A DNA stretch of 64,000 bases from Campanula takesimana (lineage: Eukaryota > Streptophyta > Magnoliopsida > Asterales > Campanulaceae), in contig JAOWBW010000561.1 in assembly GCA_026119855.1 (NCBI GenBank), positions 124,001 to 188,000 on the forward strand, read 5' to 3'. A program made the translations under genes and the position numbers. Positions within the stretch are counted from its first letter, which is position 1; every line of letters starts with the position of its first letter. The notes beneath the pieces were generated by a model. The model saw nothing but the letters and a program-made list of their open reading frames with translations, was not told the origin of the DNA and searched no databases. This document shows positions 34,501 to 48,015 of the stretch, in pieces.

Positions 34501-37500
34501 ATGTTAGTGCTTCAGTTTCTAGTTATTATAGTGAACAATCAGTTTTATGTGGTTCGCAACCTGACCTTTATGTTACAGAAGAGTCAAGGAAAGAGGATAG
34601 GTCACTGGAACAGCTGTGCAATGAGCCCTTGGTGGAAATTGAGCCTGCTGATTCTATTACAGGTTCCATCGTAAATGAATCCCTTACCAGAAACAGTGAC
34701 GGCAGTTCATCGCTCGTATCTTCAGAAAAGCTGCCAATAACCAGGTACAGTTCCCATCCTTCTCGGGGTCTTGTATGTCATTGTTTCTAATGATATGCAT
34801 TGATTGTGCCATGATTCATGGCATTCTCTTAGCAATCCAGATTGTTGCATCTTCAATAGAAGTTGGTCAAAGATTAAATGGATTTTGTTGTGTTTGCATC
34901 TTATGACCTTCCTCAGAAAATAAGAGGTCATGTTGTTTGGGTTACATATCAACTAATTATTACCTCTTTTGTTGCAGCCCGGTGAATGGTCTTACCATGG
35001 ACGTTTCTGACGAACTCTGTTGCTGGGAAGAGTGTGCTGTAAGCACAGATTATAAAACAGATAAAGTGGGTATCAAGCATAATACTGTCACCAAAAGGAA
35101 AAAGAAAGTGAGGAGAAGGTCGCACAGGAAATTATCTGGTGATAATGAAGGTTCGCCTCTGGATCTTTTATACATGTAATGCAGTTGTGTAGACGTGTAC
35201 TAATTTGCTCTTAACTACCATGATTGTCATTTAGTATGAAATGTTAGGACACTGCATATCTACTGCATTCTAACAAAATGTTTTTCATTAGACTACTCTT
35301 ACATACTAAGGCAACAGAATTCAGACACTTTGGCTTTTTAATGTCAATGACTATGATTTTATCAATGAATTCTAGTTTTTTCTCTCTCATATGCCAAGAA
35401 ATTATTTGTTCCGTTTGATTAGTAGTTTTCCTTTGAACAGAACTTCTCTTCGAAGGAGGTTTGGAAGAATTGTCATTTAGCGTGAACAAGTACTGGTGTC
35501 AACGATACCTGCTTTTCTCTAAATACGACGATGGTATAAAAATGGACGAGGAAGGATGGTTTTCTGTCACCCCAGAGCCCATAGCAAAGCATCATGCATC
35601 CCGTTGTGTTGGTGGTGTCGTGGTTGATTGCTTTACAGGAGTTGGCGGGAATGCTATCCAACTTGCACAAACGTAAGAACTGTATTACTCCCTTCTGCTA
35701 ATCTTGAGTTACTTTAATATTTAAATTATGAAAGCTCATAGTATAAAATAAAATGTAGAGTAAAGGGCAACCTGGTGCTACAAGATAAATTGTAGAGTAT
35801 TTCTTGAATAAACAGTAATGTATGAAAAGTTTTCATATGATACCCTATTTTTTCAACACATAATATATGGTTCTTTTTTTCTTAGTAACTCTCAGTTAGG
35901 GGTCAATTAACGTGAAAATCTACTACGTTAATGTTCAATGTGATAAGTAACTGGCAATTATTCAAGTTGTTTACTCACCTTAGTTTTCCCCCAAATAATT
36001 TTGTGACTAAGGCTTTGTTGTTGTTGTAATCACCTTATTTTTCATTATACTTGACATATTGACCCCAATAGAATGCTAGAAATGAGGGTAAATACTGAAG
36101 TGAACAATAAGGTGATTAAAGAACCTAAAGCTGTTGAAAATTACCGTCATTTTTGCTCTGTTCTTTATTACACGTGGTGATGTTTTCTTATGTTATTCCA
36201 GGAACATCCATGTCATTGCAATTGATATTGATCCAAAGAAGATTGAATATGCACAACACAATGCAGCCATCTACGGAGTTGATCGCCTTATAGAGTTCAT
36301 ACGGGGAGACTGTTTCATTTTGGCCCCAAAGCTGAAGGTATGAGTTTCCTTTATTAAAGTAGGTGGTAATTTATAACATTCTTCTGGCATTTTCAAGGGG
36401 AGCAAAGTAGATTACGATTTGCTCTTCCATCTCCATATATGGATGATGTTTTGAAGACTCGGTTATCTGGGTTAAATCTGGGGATGTTTATATCCATCAG
36501 GCCTGGGGTGCTAAATATATTTGAGACATCATTTGGTTTGGGTCAAGTGTACCCTCCAGCTTGCAAGCTCCTTTCAGCTTCACTTGTAATTCATTTAGGA
36601 AATGATATGTATGACTATGACTCTATAGTTACCATTTGGGCTATTGCTATAATATGTTTTACATGCGTTGAGAAATAAGAGATGAATGCATCATGGAGTT
36701 TGTACATTGTCCTTAACGAGATTGTTTATTCACTTCAGCATATGAACATGTCATCGAGTTTCTTTCGGTTTCTTCGACGTTTAGGGGGCACTCATATAAT
36801 TATTATATAAAGTGCTGGTACTTTTATCAGCTGCTAGAATTTACTCCCTCCGTCTTTACTCAATGGGACTCACTTGTCATACTCATAACAACTATCCACT
36901 ACCATTCTCTACCCCCACTTTCTCTCTCCTTCCTCACTTTCCATACTCACAATACATACTTTACTGCTAGTTTCTTAAACTATATATACTCCCTCCGTGC
37001 ACACCCAAAAGTGTGCACATTGTTATGGGACGGAGAGAGTACTTCTTAGGTTTCTATTCGCCCAAGAGTATGATTAATGTGAGCCGTAGCATATACGACA
37101 CTTTTTTACTCCGTGTTATTATTTGGTATCGACGTTCTACTATCTCCTCTTTTAAAGAAGGCATTCACATCTTTTGGTCAATCCATGATAAATATTTAAT
37201 GTCCTGCAGGCAGATATTGTCTTCTTGTCACCACCTTGGGGAGGACCTGATTATGCCAAAGTAAAGATCTTTGACATCAATAGCATGCTCCAGCCTCGTG
37301 ATGGGTTTGCTTTCCCAACTTAAACTACATAAAACCCTTTTTTTTTTTTTCAATTCAATAGTAATCTGAACTGATACATTCTTCCACAGGCAATTTCTCT
37401 TCAATGTTGCAAAACAAGTAGCTCCTAAAATTGTCATGTTTCTCCCAAGAAATGTTGATTTCAACCAACTGGCTGAGTTGTCTCTATCTGCTGATCCTCC

Positions 37501-38189
37501 TTGGTCACTTGAGGTATATTACTGCTTCCGAGGCCTTCGTCCTTCATTCTCAGAAACTAACTTGTTTTTGATTCTGCATTATCTCTATCACTTGAACTCC
37601 ATGCCAGGGTTGTTCATTGCATCTATGCATGATACCGGACTGAATGAAAAATAGTCATATTAGGATCTTACTATATTTCATTTCCAGTTTTTGGTGAACA
37701 ATACATTCTGTCAAGCCTCCACTTAAATGGTGGATTTCCTTTTCATTTCTGTATATTCCTTTTAAGGAAATGCTTTTGTGTTTGTGAAAAAGGAAGTAGT
37801 GATAGGTCATCATACTGCCAGTTGATACACTGGTATAAATGTTGCTGTGGATTGGATTAAAATACCTCCCATGATTGATGCAGTCCACCATTTTCTTCAG
37901 TGAATAGTTACCCATTCAGAATTGCACTTGCTGTAATTGATCCCACTCGATAGTAAGTAACGGTGAATATTCCCACATAGATCAAGACCAATTGATCTAC
38001 GGTTTTTCTAATACCTCCCCCGGATAATTACGAAAAACATTACTCCTATGTAATTGACTAATCCCTCTGTTTAACTGTCTATTTCTTTATTTTCAGGTGG
38101 AAGAAAACTATTTAAATGGCAAGCTGAAGGCAATTACTGCCTACTTTAGTGACCCGGCAGTTTGCAAGACAAGCAGCAGCAGTTTGTGA
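31531..38189 (+). CDS. TGS1: Trimethylguanosine synthase 1 (snRNA/snoRNA cap hypermethylase) with WW domain
   Basis: Eleven exons in frame: 31531-31613, 31870-31912, 32477-32516, 33049-33134, 33687-34744, 34978-35150, 35441-35672, 36202-36337, 37210-37304, 37390-37513 and 38097-38189, giving 720 residues. TGS1 uses S-adenosylmethionine to turn the m7G cap of snRNAs and snoRNAs into the 2,2,7-trimethyl form. Visible: a WW domain at about 303-333 (WTTYWDPHYSRNYFYNYKTQ ... STWIPPPG), as plant TGS1 proteins carry; a basic nuclear-signal-like patch KRKKKVRRRSHRK in exon 6; methyltransferase motif I VVVDCFTGVGGNAIQLA (about 554-570); the acidic strand VIAIDIDPKKIEYAQHNA; and the catalytic SPPWGGPDY (624-632), where the Trp stacks on the m7G base. 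The large acidic exon 5 is low in conservation. The start was chosen as the first ATG in a short exon whose frame runs through all joints. Intact, no breaks. MITEs sit in introns 2 and 8 and a SINE piece in intron 7. Confidence 0.93.
31995..32082. mobile_element. Short Stowaway-like MITE in TGS1 intron 2
   Basis: An 88-bp element with ends CTCCCTCCGTCGCAAATGT / CATTTTGGGACTGAGGGAG and TA flanks. Another right-hand MITE end (GGGACGGAGGGAGTA) is at about 31799-31812 in intron 1. Confidence 0.7.
35983..36033 (+). mobile_element. Au-SINE-like 3' fragment in TGS1 intron 7
   Basis: CCCAAATAATTTTGTGACTA followed by AGGCTTTGTTGTTGTTG is the conserved 3' end of Au-type plant SINEs as I know it. The 5' part (tRNA-like) is missing. 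A reverse copy lies at about 52915-52975. Confidence 0.55.
36844..37039. mobile_element. Stowaway-like MITE relics in TGS1 intron 8
   Basis: A left-hand end CTCCCTCCGTCTTTACTC at 36844 is followed by a complete 51-bp mini-element at 36989-37039 (CTCCCTCCGTGCACACCC ... TATGGGACGGAGAGAG). Probably a truncated element next to, or holding, a very short one. Confidence 0.6.
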
Positions 38190-40252
38190 AAAGAAACTCG
38201 GATTAATCTTCAGTACATTCAATCAACTATTTGGAGTAAAAATATACAGGTAAAAATGTAGTTTTTGACGTGTGTGTAAAAGTGCTACTCTCTATCCTGG
38301 TTGAAGTGGAATTAGAACCTGAGGCATTCAAAATTGAAGATAAGAGTAATTGACTTGATGGTGAGTCATTATATACTGAGAGAGATGCCAATGAGTTTAT
38401 AAGTTACTGCATACTATATGTACCATTTTTTACTGTGTTACTGTAATCAGGATATATTTTGATTTTGTTAGAAGAATGTATTGGAATTATGATGAAATCA
38501 GATACATTTATGACCGCACCCCACCCTCTCAATCATGTCATGTTTACAAGTCGTTCGGGTGGTGAGCGCCGGTCCCCACAAACGGCTTGAAAAATGCAGA
38601 AGAAGAAGAATGAACTTTGTCTGAGTTTTGCAGGTGCAAGGTTAATGCCCACCTAGTTAATGGACCACATTTTTTTTTTTTAATGACCTAGGTGTCGGTG
38701 CTTGCAAGATATCAGTGAAACAAGGGAGCAAAGTACAATATTCTGGCATACTCGAATTATTATTTCTATAAAGGCCTCTGATTCTGATGTATGAGCTAAT
38801 TACACTGCAGGCATTTGCAATCAGAATCCCTCCGTTTCATAATAACTGTCCATTTTGAAAGGGAGAATGCCACTGGAAATGAACATATCGTACGAGTACT
38901 TAATTTTGTGATTTTTAGTGTAATTATAAACTCGGCTAATATATCATAGTATTCGAACAGAAATATGAAAACATCAAAATATGTATATGAATGTCTTTTA
39001 TCGTTCGATTTCTTACATAGCGTAGTGAAATTCACATGAAAGCTTCTGCTTTTGAGCAACTTAATTTATACAATTGAATCATGTTTTCAAATAAATAATG
39101 ATATAAAAAATGGAGGTACATAAGTTTATCATGAACATGCGCCGATGATTTTGCCTAAGTCATTTGTCTACTGTTAATGTATTATAGTACTGCTGATATA
39201 ACACCAGCTAGGTTGATGTATTAAATACAAATTCCATTCTAAGAATCCAATATATAGATAATTGATGAGATTGGTTCCCTCATAAAAGTCAATATAACCA
39301 GGAATCTAGATTTTTTTTTCTTCTTTTTTTTGGATTAAACATGCGACAGCCTTGGTTAGACCCGCGACTGTCCAGGCTATAGATTGCCTACGCTGGACAG
39401 AGGGACTGCTCTAGCGGTCTTCAGTCTGCCATGCAACTTGTCTCTCACTTCAAACGGTCGAAATTAATTTATTCATTGTGGGTTTCACTCAACTCGAAAA
39501 TCATCTCATCCATCGAGCAAGAAAAAAAAAGAGATGGCAAAATTGAAGCCGTCAAGAGGAGCTCCTGGGAGCAAATTCAAATCAGCTATGCTCTAACAGT
39601 CGCTCGTTCATGAGGTATCAATCAATTATTCACCTAATATTATTTTCTTTTCGTTTTTTTCCCCACCATTTTTGGTTGGTTTCTGCGTAACGTTAATTAT
39701 ATATTCTTCATGTCCGGAAAGATGTTTCAATTTTTTTTCTTAAACTTTAAAATATAGTTATAAGATTAATCTAATCATCTTAATGAAAATTTAAAAATTT
39801 TTACGATACATTATTTAATATTTTTTTTTAAAATATTTATTATAATAATGAATTTAATTTGCAATTATTACTTAACGCTTATTAAATAAAAAAAGGAATA
39901 TTTTTCTGAGACTCAGGAAGGCAGTAATGGATTTGAGATTTCTATACGGAACATTAAAGTTTATTCAAGAAAAAGGCAAAAATGGAATTTTTGTTTGAGA
40001 CACAGGAAGACACTAATGGATTTTTATACGATACATTAAAGTTTATTCAAGAAAAAGGAAAAAAAAAATGGTACTCCAAATATTTTTTTGAGACGCAGGG
40101 AGGCATGTATTTCTATACGGTACATTTAAACAATGAAAGTAATGCAGTATGGTATGGTGAAGTACTTACCAAGCACTGAATCTCAAGAAGCTCCGCATCA
40201 TCACCTCTTTACTTTTTGGCAATAAAAGGCAAAAAGACGGACCCGGAACTGC

Positions 40253-40415
40253 TCCACCCCTCCACCCAACGGCTCCGATCAAGGCCACATAGGCGAGCGG
40301 TTTGGGTGCCTAAGATGATTTCAACTTTTTGTGGGTCCCACCGAGTTCGGACACATCTCAACCGTTAGTGGAGCTAAAATGAGGTGGCTCCAATCGGAAC
40401 CATTGGGTGGAGCTA
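40253..40415. mobile_element. Small TIR element
   Basis: CTCCACCCAACGGCTCCGAT at the left is mirrored by CCAATCGGAACCATTGGGTG then GAGC at the right; about 160 bp. Superfamily not assigned. Confidence 0.6.
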
Positions 40416-41105
40416 AGTAGAGGTGCATCGGTTCGAAATCCCAAAAAGACTACCATCCGTTCGTAAAGTAAACCATGCAATGTTGATGTTAGATCTTTTA
40501 TTGGATTTTGAAGTAATGCACCATCTGCCCCACCCGAAATTTAGTAAACTTAAAATTTGGTCACGCGAACTTGACTATTTATGGAGATGTATTGTATATT
40601 GCTTACATTAATAGTTAGGATGGGACTGTACGGTTTTTAATGCAACAATAAAGACTTTTAATATGCTTAATCGCCATTCAATAAATTGGACGCTAACGCA
40701 AATTAATAAAGGAACCCTAGAAATTACTCATTATTATTCACTCCCTCTCAAAGTGAATGTTTAATAAATATTCAAATTTAAGTTTAATCAAGTCGTGCAA
40801 GGAGTTAGAACTAGAATCAATAAACGTAAAAATGTTGTCGAATTTGATTCCTCTAATAATGTGCGTATCATTTCTAGTCGCTACTTGAGCTTGCACATTA
40901 TTATAAGGCGCAAGCACCGACAAGGCGACACCAAGGGAAAGGGAAGGGAAAAAAAAAGTCCGTCCTGCCTTTCGTTTTCAAGTCGCTTACTTGAGCTTGG
41001 ACCCCAAATCTAAACCTGGAAAACACAACTAAACAAAAGTGGCCAAAAAACAGTGGAAAAGAGTGAAGACTACAAGAAACCAAGGAGTCTAGATCTCCTG
41101 TATCA

Positions 41106-41247
41106 TTTTGTGTGCCCCTCTCTGTACTATTATAATCTCAACCGTTTATATGCTTGGATAATATCAACATAATGATAATCTTAATGACTGCAAGCCGTTG
41201 GACTGCAAGCCGTTGGATCACTTGTGGCACAGGAAGGGGCACACAAA
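41106..41247. mobile_element. Small TIR element with GTGTGCCCC ends
   Basis: TTTTGTGTGCCCCTCTC at the left is mirrored by GAAGGGGCACACAAAG at the right. GGACTGCAAGCCGTT is tandemly doubled inside (about 41188-41215). Confidence 0.6.
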
Positions 41248-41604
41248 GTGGCACGGAAGATCTGGACTCGAAATCCAGGGGCCCAACCCAAGAGTCATTA
41301 TCATCAAAGTTTTCAAAGTCAAAATTAACTGAAACATTGAAAGAAGGAAAGAGAATAATCCCACTCCTTAATTTTGTCCTCTTTAAACAAAAAGAAAACA
41401 CCCATCATTAACACCTCTACCAATCTCTAACCACATTTGTCCTTACTACAAATCTCTCCCCGCCATTACCATTAACAAATTCCTTAATTCCACACAACTC
41501 CCTAAACATCCTACATTACGACAACTATGCTGCTGATACTGATTACTGCAGTTTCAGTTTATCTCTCTGTTGGACTGACAACTTGTTTGTGATCGACTGT
41601 AACA

Positions 41605-43453
41605 ATGGCGGAGCTAGGGTTTCAAGACCGGAAGCTTTTGAGGCCGGCCGGATATAGAGGTCGCGACGTTAGTCCTCCTGATTCCTTAATTTACTCCGTT
41701 GAGTCAAACAACTTCAGTCTCTTCTCGTCCGCCTCCGCTAGCGTCGAACGTCGTTCCTCCGCCTCCGACGTTCACGATCGCCACTCTATCTCCTCCTCCG
41801 ATGTATCCGCGGTATATTTCTCTCTGTTTTCTGACCGTTTGTGAATGCATGCATTTCTCCATTTTCCTGAATTTTGCTGTAATTACCTGAGCTAGTATGT
41901 CGTTGTGCGAAATTGACGGTGGTTGCAAAATATATGTAACTTCTGCATCATTATCGAATAGAATTATTGTTATGAGGAGCGATGATCGTGTTTGAATTTG
42001 TAGAATAGAATTTGTTTATGATTGTGTGTGATTTGATTTTTTTTTTTTTGAGGATGAAATGTAGAGCTTGAATTTTGGAATGTGTTTACTTGGAGGAGTT
42101 TAAATCTTAAACTGTTCAATTTTTAAGCAGCATTTGTCTGGACATGGTTTCCGTGAGGGTTTGAGGGGTCCAGATCCAGATCTAAGCCATTGCACCGTAC
42201 ACAAGAATAGTCACCTGATCAAAAAAGTTGAAAAAGCTAAAGGTAAACCACTCATGGCCTTCTCATAAAGAAATTGTTAGATGAGCATAGCTTTTGCCAA
42301 AAAGAAATTCAAATTTTAGCGGCCTTCTAACTTAAATGAGTCTGTTATTTCTTTCACTCAAATGTTTGCAGCTCAAAAAGTATTCCTCGAGGCAGAAGAA
42401 ACGGAGGATGAAAATCAAGCCCTAGATTCAGCAAGAAGCTCATTCTCTCAAGCGCTGAAAGGTAACATTAACTGTTCACTCAAATTATCACTCAACTTGG
42501 ATCATGACATATTCACCTTTTTTTGCTAACTGCTTTTATTTTTGATAATCCCCTCCCAGTCACTCCTGGTCATAGTTACCATACTTGATTATTACCTTTT
42601 TTGGCCTGATAAAGTGTAATTATCTATTCTCGGGGTCTAATGATGTGTTGTTTCTCAACCAGAATGTCAACTCCGGAAGAGCAGATCTGAAATTCTATTA
42701 AAGAAATCAGACAGGCGAAGACCTGCTTCACTAGATCTGAACAATCACATGATCAATATCACAAGCTTTACCCCACGGCTCGGAGCTAAGATGAAAAATT
42801 CTGTTTCACGGAGAACAAGTACATTTCCTAGCCCAGGGACACCGAATTATCGTCCCACAAACATAGGTGTTCAGAAAGGTTGGAGTTCAGAGCGTGTGCC
42901 TATTCATACCAACGGAAACCGGAGGCATGTGGCTACTGCATTGTTGCCTTACAATAATAATGGAAGGGCATTACCTTCCAAATGGGAAGATGCTGAGAGG
43001 TGGATCTTAAGTCCAATTTCGGGAGATGGTGCTATGAGGCAATCTTTTCCACAGCCCCAAAGGCGAGCGAAATCAAAAAGTGGGCCTCTTGGGCCTCCCG
43101 GAACTGCTTACTACAACATGTATTCCCCAGCCTTGCCCACATTTGAAGGAAGGAATTCTAGGAATTTGACGGATACATCGCCATTTTCAGGGGGAGTGAT
43201 TACTGCAGATAGTTTGTCAACTCGACGTCTTGATGTTCAGAGAGGAGGTGGGAACTTTCCTTTATTGAACGAGCCATGCATGGCAAGATCTGCTAGCGTT
43301 CACGGGTGCTCTGAGCTGCTGAACCAATTATCACTGCTGGGCTTCCAAGGTACAGATTGTTTGAGCTGATTGTGTTTCCTACAATCTACCTGCATTGCTG
43401 TATGTTGTTTCCCGCATTTCTCTTTGTGCTTAAAATTCCAGTTTGTTTGCATG

Positions 43454-43497
<44 letters not shown>

Positions 43498-44735
43498 GTT
43501 GGTGTTTTTTACATGAGACTGTAATAGAGTTTTCATACTTGACGAGGAGGAATTATTATTAGTTCCAAAATAGTAATTATTAGCTTGACATATTATTAGT
43601 TGTTGTTATAGATGGGAAAAACATACCCCTTCTTAAGTAACCATAGTGTAGAGTGAATCTTAACCTCAATTCTGTAACTCTGCATTTTTTTTGTTTCCTT
43701 TTTCATTCCGAAAAAAAGGAAGTTGAATTGATCATATCTGATGCTAACTTTGCAATTGATCTCACTAAAGTCGAGTCACAAGGGTTCTTGTGTTGAATTG
43801 GCGACAAAACAGGTTGTAGTACAACTACTAATATCATTTCTTTCAGTGATCATATCCTCACAAATATATCTACTTTATTATGCACTTATATTAAGATTTG
43901 CAAAAGTAGTTGATTTGCTACTCTGACTTGTACATTCTTGGTGAGATCACTTTGTTGAGGAATAGGGCATGTTACTTAACAGACATCATACTTATGCAGT
44001 GATGTCCCCCCTCTTAATGATTTTTCAACTAACTTCAATTTTCCTTTTCAATGCTGCGTTGCCTTATTTTATGCGAGTTCCTACTATACTATTTTCTCCT
44101 TTTTCTTATTTGTGCTTGTTTCCTCGTCTCCAACAGATGAGAAATTTGATGGTGTGGCGGACTCCGCCACCGACATTTCTCGCGATGTTTCAAGAAGGGA
44201 TATGGCAACACAGATGAGCCCTGAGGGTAGTCCCTACTCATCTCCTAGTGGAAGGCCTTCTAGCTCTATGTCAAATTCTATTGTACCCTTCGGCGAGTTA
44301 CAAGGTGTTCACTCCTCTAAAGGGGAAGTCAGGGATGTGCAAGTTGATGGCCAGGTGACCATGACTAGCTGGCCCAAGAAAAATAGAGCTCGAACACCAG
44401 GTAGAGGTTCAGAAATTGTGGACAACTGGAAAAGAAAAGCTATGGGGGTTCGATCTGCTAGTTGGGAAGTTTCAGAGACAACAAAGAGCCTTTCGAAGTA
44501 TGTTTACTGCTAAAATTTTCATTTTCGTTGCATATTATAAGCCCAGTTTCACATCCTAACCTTTTGTCTTAAAAGAGAATAAGCTGAGTAACTATTTGTC
44601 TAATGCGGTTACTGGGAAATAATCAGTATGCACTGAAAGGAGGAGAAAAAAGAAGTAGAATTTATGTACAGTGGTTGAGTGTTTTGTAGCACTATGGTGT
44701 AATTGGAAAACGCACATGCATCTTTCTCTCTCTCT

Positions 44736-44770
<35 letters not shown>

Positions 44771-46917
44771 TCATGCATGCATACACACATGTGGACATCA
44801 TACATCTCAAGAAAGTTTTACTGCTCACTGACAAAAATTAGGATCTAGATATGCATTTGGGAGGAATATTGCTGGTACTTGAACTGATAGTTTCCCTTCC
44901 AAATATTGTCACTTAATTGTCATCTTTACTCCCTCTCCTCACCCTATAAATCTATGTAGATCGTATAATCCATTCAAAATTTCTGAGAAAGATAATTACC
45001 TTCTAATTTACCTTATCAGTACATGTCTTAAATAATCGTTAGGCACGTCACTTACATTTGTGACTCTTGGTTGTGAAGAATTATATACTTTCCTCAATCA
45101 CTGTGTCATTTCCCAAATGAATGTTATTATTGAAATTTGATTTCTCTTTTTGCAAAGTATTAATGATAAGATTCTTTTGCTCATAAGGAGTGACACTCAA
45201 CTTTAAATAACCTCTGCAATGAGACCATATTAATTTCTTCATTACACCTCAATCTTAAGCTTTCAATCACTACTGGCTATATCACAACCATCATAAAATC
45301 TATTAAGCTTCTAAAATCTTTTGCGTTGCAGGCACATGCATGTGATAATTGAATAATCTTTGCTTTTACGTTTTTGATTTGTTATTTATGACCTACCAAA
45401 CAAAATTTTCAGGATCAAAAGGGAGGAAGCTAAAATCACTGCATGGGAGAACCTGCAGAAGGCAAAAGCAGAGGAATCAATACAAAAGCTTGAGGTTTTT
45501 TTTCGTGTTCCTGCACATTCTGTTACAATATTTGCGATCTTAAAATAGAGACATTTATGGTTGATAAATTTAGAGTTTTTAGTTGCTTCATTTATCCATA
45601 GGATTACAGTATCCCTCCTATTCTTCTCTTCGAGGCCCAGTCTCCGAGAATTCAATTATACCCTCCCTCCATCCCGTAGTAATTGTCGCACTTTCCTTTT
45701 TAGTCTGTCCCAAAATACATGTCGCGTTTCTTAGTAAGGAAATAATTTTAGTGCAAATTCACCATTGTACAAGCAATGCACACAAGTAAAGCACATTTCT
45801 TAAGAACATTGACAAGTCAAATGCGATACTTATTATGGGACCGAGGGAGTACTAGTTATCATCTTAAGTATTTAGACCTTGGCTTTAGCATGGAGTATTT
45901 GAGTCTTAAGGGCTGATTGTGGCCTTCAACTCAACAGTCCTTTCTTCATTTGAGTCGTCTTTAAGTTGCTTCTGCAGTCTCCGAAAGAGAGTTGCGTTTG
46001 AAACAATTTTTTTCATATTGCTCTTGGGAATCTTTATAGATTCTTTAAGTTTCCCAAAAGGTATATCTTTTTCTTGGATGACACGTAAACCCTAAGATAA
46101 TAAAGAAACAAAAATGTTAAAGAATATTGTAGCTAAAAGTTTAGAAATATTTGTTACAATCTGTAATGGAAAGTATGAAATTCTATTGGGATGGAGTAGT
46201 TCTTTGCGTATGCGTTAGTTAAGTTGGGAGTTTAATACTCGTATACTTGAAAAGCTCGCACATATACTGCAGTTTTTTTTTTTTTTTTTGAAATAATGTA
46301 TGGAGAAGAAGGTATCTTCATATTTTAGCTCTATCACTTGGTGGACATGTATAAATACTTATTTGTACATGCACATGGTTCTGATTTTGTTTTGCATGTT
46401 TAGGTTGGACATGTTTTGCATATTTAGATTGTCGAGTTTGAGTGTTTACCAGCTGAACGAACTTAATTATATCATTTACTCTCTGCTACAACGATGTGAT
46501 TAGAAGCTTCTCTGATTCCCCTTCAAAGGCACCAGCCTATGTTGTGCTCTTAATCTCTTATACAGAAACTAATAAATGAAAAGGGAAATAAAAACATCAG
46601 CAAGAGATATGCGGAAAAGAAGAAAATGCAAACATCTAAAAGGGGAAAATGTAAAAATAAAATAAAAAATGCATCGGATACTTACTGATTTGAAATCTGT
46701 GATTCAGATGAAGTTGGAAAAGAAGAGATCATCATCCATGGATAAGATCATGAACAAACTCCGATCAGCTCAGAGGAAGGCTCAAGAAATGAGAGGCTCG
46801 GTGATGGCAGATAATCAGGCCCATCAAGCTGCTAGAACTTCTCATAAGGCACTATCACTGCGAAGGACTCCTCAGATAGGTTCCTTGAGTGGCTGCTTTA
46901 CCTGCCACGCATTTTAA
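41605..46917 (+). CDS. Long remorin family protein (group 5/6 type)
   Basis: Seven exons join in frame: 41605-41811, 42131-42242, 42372-42461, 42663-43349, 44137-44497, 45413-45494 and 46708-46917, giving 582 residues. Remorins are plant-only proteins on the inner face of the plasma membrane, organising nanodomains and acting in cell-to-cell movement and immune or symbiotic signalling. The remorin C-terminal domain is at about 485-582: IKREEAKITAWENLQKAKAE, ESIQKLEMKLEKKRSSSMDK, IMNKLRSAQRKAQEMR, a predicted coiled coil, then SGCFTCHAF, whose two Cys fit the usual membrane-anchoring, palmitoylated tail. The long N-terminal half is Ser/Pro/Arg-rich and probably disordered (SRRTSTFPSPGTPNYRP, EGSPYSSPSGRPSSSMSN), with SKWEDAERWILSP a short conserved-looking block. 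The length fits the long remorin groups rather than the roughly 200-residue classic ones. All splice joints are consistent. Introns hold an (AT)n run, a (TC)n(AC)n run and a MITE. Confidence 0.9.
43457..43492. repeat. (AT)n microsatellite in remorin intron 4
   Basis: An uninterrupted TA run of about 36 bp, 108 bp after the exon 4 donor. Confidence 0.95.
44723..44770. repeat. (TC)n(AC)n microsatellite in remorin intron 5
   Basis: A compound CT run followed by AC repeats, then TCATGCATGCATACACAC. Confidence 0.95.
45663..45849. mobile_element. Stowaway-like MITE in remorin intron 6
   Basis: Ends CTCCCTCCATCCCGTAGTAA / TTATTATGGGACCGAGGGAG, same family as 3356-3545 (shared CGCACTTTCCTTTTTAGTCT and GTACAAGCAATG). 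Confidence 0.75.
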
Positions 46918-48015
46918 CTATCTCACCGCCAGGCATCATCATCCTCAACCACCAGGTAATATATCAAATTTCAGTCTCTATCTTTGGTATGATTTTGGAA
47001 AAGATTTGGCATAACAACATTATCTTGGGCATTTACGTGGTTCTTGTGAGTCATGATATGCACACAACACCATCGCATTCATCTGAAGAATATTTCTTCT
47101 TTTGCACTAGTGTTCTTACCACTTCAGTTAAGTGGCTTAATCTATAACGGCCTCTAGTAATCTCTTGGATAATGTAAAACAGTAAAAGTTTCGAGTTACA
47201 CCATTATTTCAGATTATGTTAAGAAATTTATGTGCATGCAATTATATACTTGGACTAAAGCTGTTGCAAGATTGTAATTCTGTTGATACTTTTAATTTTC
47301 ATCTCTCTAATGTAAGATTGGCTGATCTTTGGCCAGGCACAAATTAAGGAGAAATGGAGTACCTAAAGACGAAACAAGATGTGTATATTAGAAGCAACTG
47401 CTATGTCGACCCCTCAAATTGTAGCAGCATCAACTCAACTCCACAATGATATGCCTGTGAGATCCAAGGTGTAGTTACTTGGGAATTATAGCTGTTGCAA
47501 TGAATTTGCCAATAAAATGTTTGTCTGTGCACCTTTAGCTTTATAAGATTGAAAAAGAGGAAATGGTTTGGATTTTCAGTCATTAATCTTGAAACATAAG
47601 TTTTCTAGATGAGCATGAAATGACTTGCTAGAATCCTTTAGCTTCTTGAGTTTCTGTTTCTAGTACTTGATATGCAAATGCTTTCCGGTTACTCTGACTG
47701 AGATATAGGAAAAATGCGTAGCTGGTTCTTGAACTTAGGATTACCTTTATTGTGTATAGCCTTTTACATGGATATTAAGGAGTTTATTGAAAGCTTTGTA
47801 AACGAGGGCAATTAAACTTTCAGCCCATAATTAGTACACATAATTAAGTGGATGTCAATCTTGTAGTTCAGGTCATACTGATTACGGAAACCTTGTACAT
47901 CCTCCATTATTGTATTTGCCCTTTGCTAGTGACATTAAAGTTAGTTCATTGAAAGCTTAGTAAGCAAGCCTTATGCCTTGATTTAGCTTTAGCTCCCAAT
48001 TCACATACATCTCAT
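46918..48015. other. Intergenic space between convergent remorin and lipase genes
   Basis: The 3' regions of both genes. A GT/AG pair suggests a 3'-UTR intron of the remorin gene starting near 46954 (CACCAG|GTAATA). No other feature was seen. Confidence 0.5.

Larger units (their letters stand above)
38190..41604. other. Intergenic space between TGS1 and the remorin gene
   Basis: Contains the TGS1 3' end, scattered MITE relics, a near-tandem repeat of GACACAGGAAG/TTTATTCAAGAAAAAGG-type segments around 39910-40100, and two small TIR elements (40253-40415, 41106-41247). No exon was recognised. Confidence 0.6.
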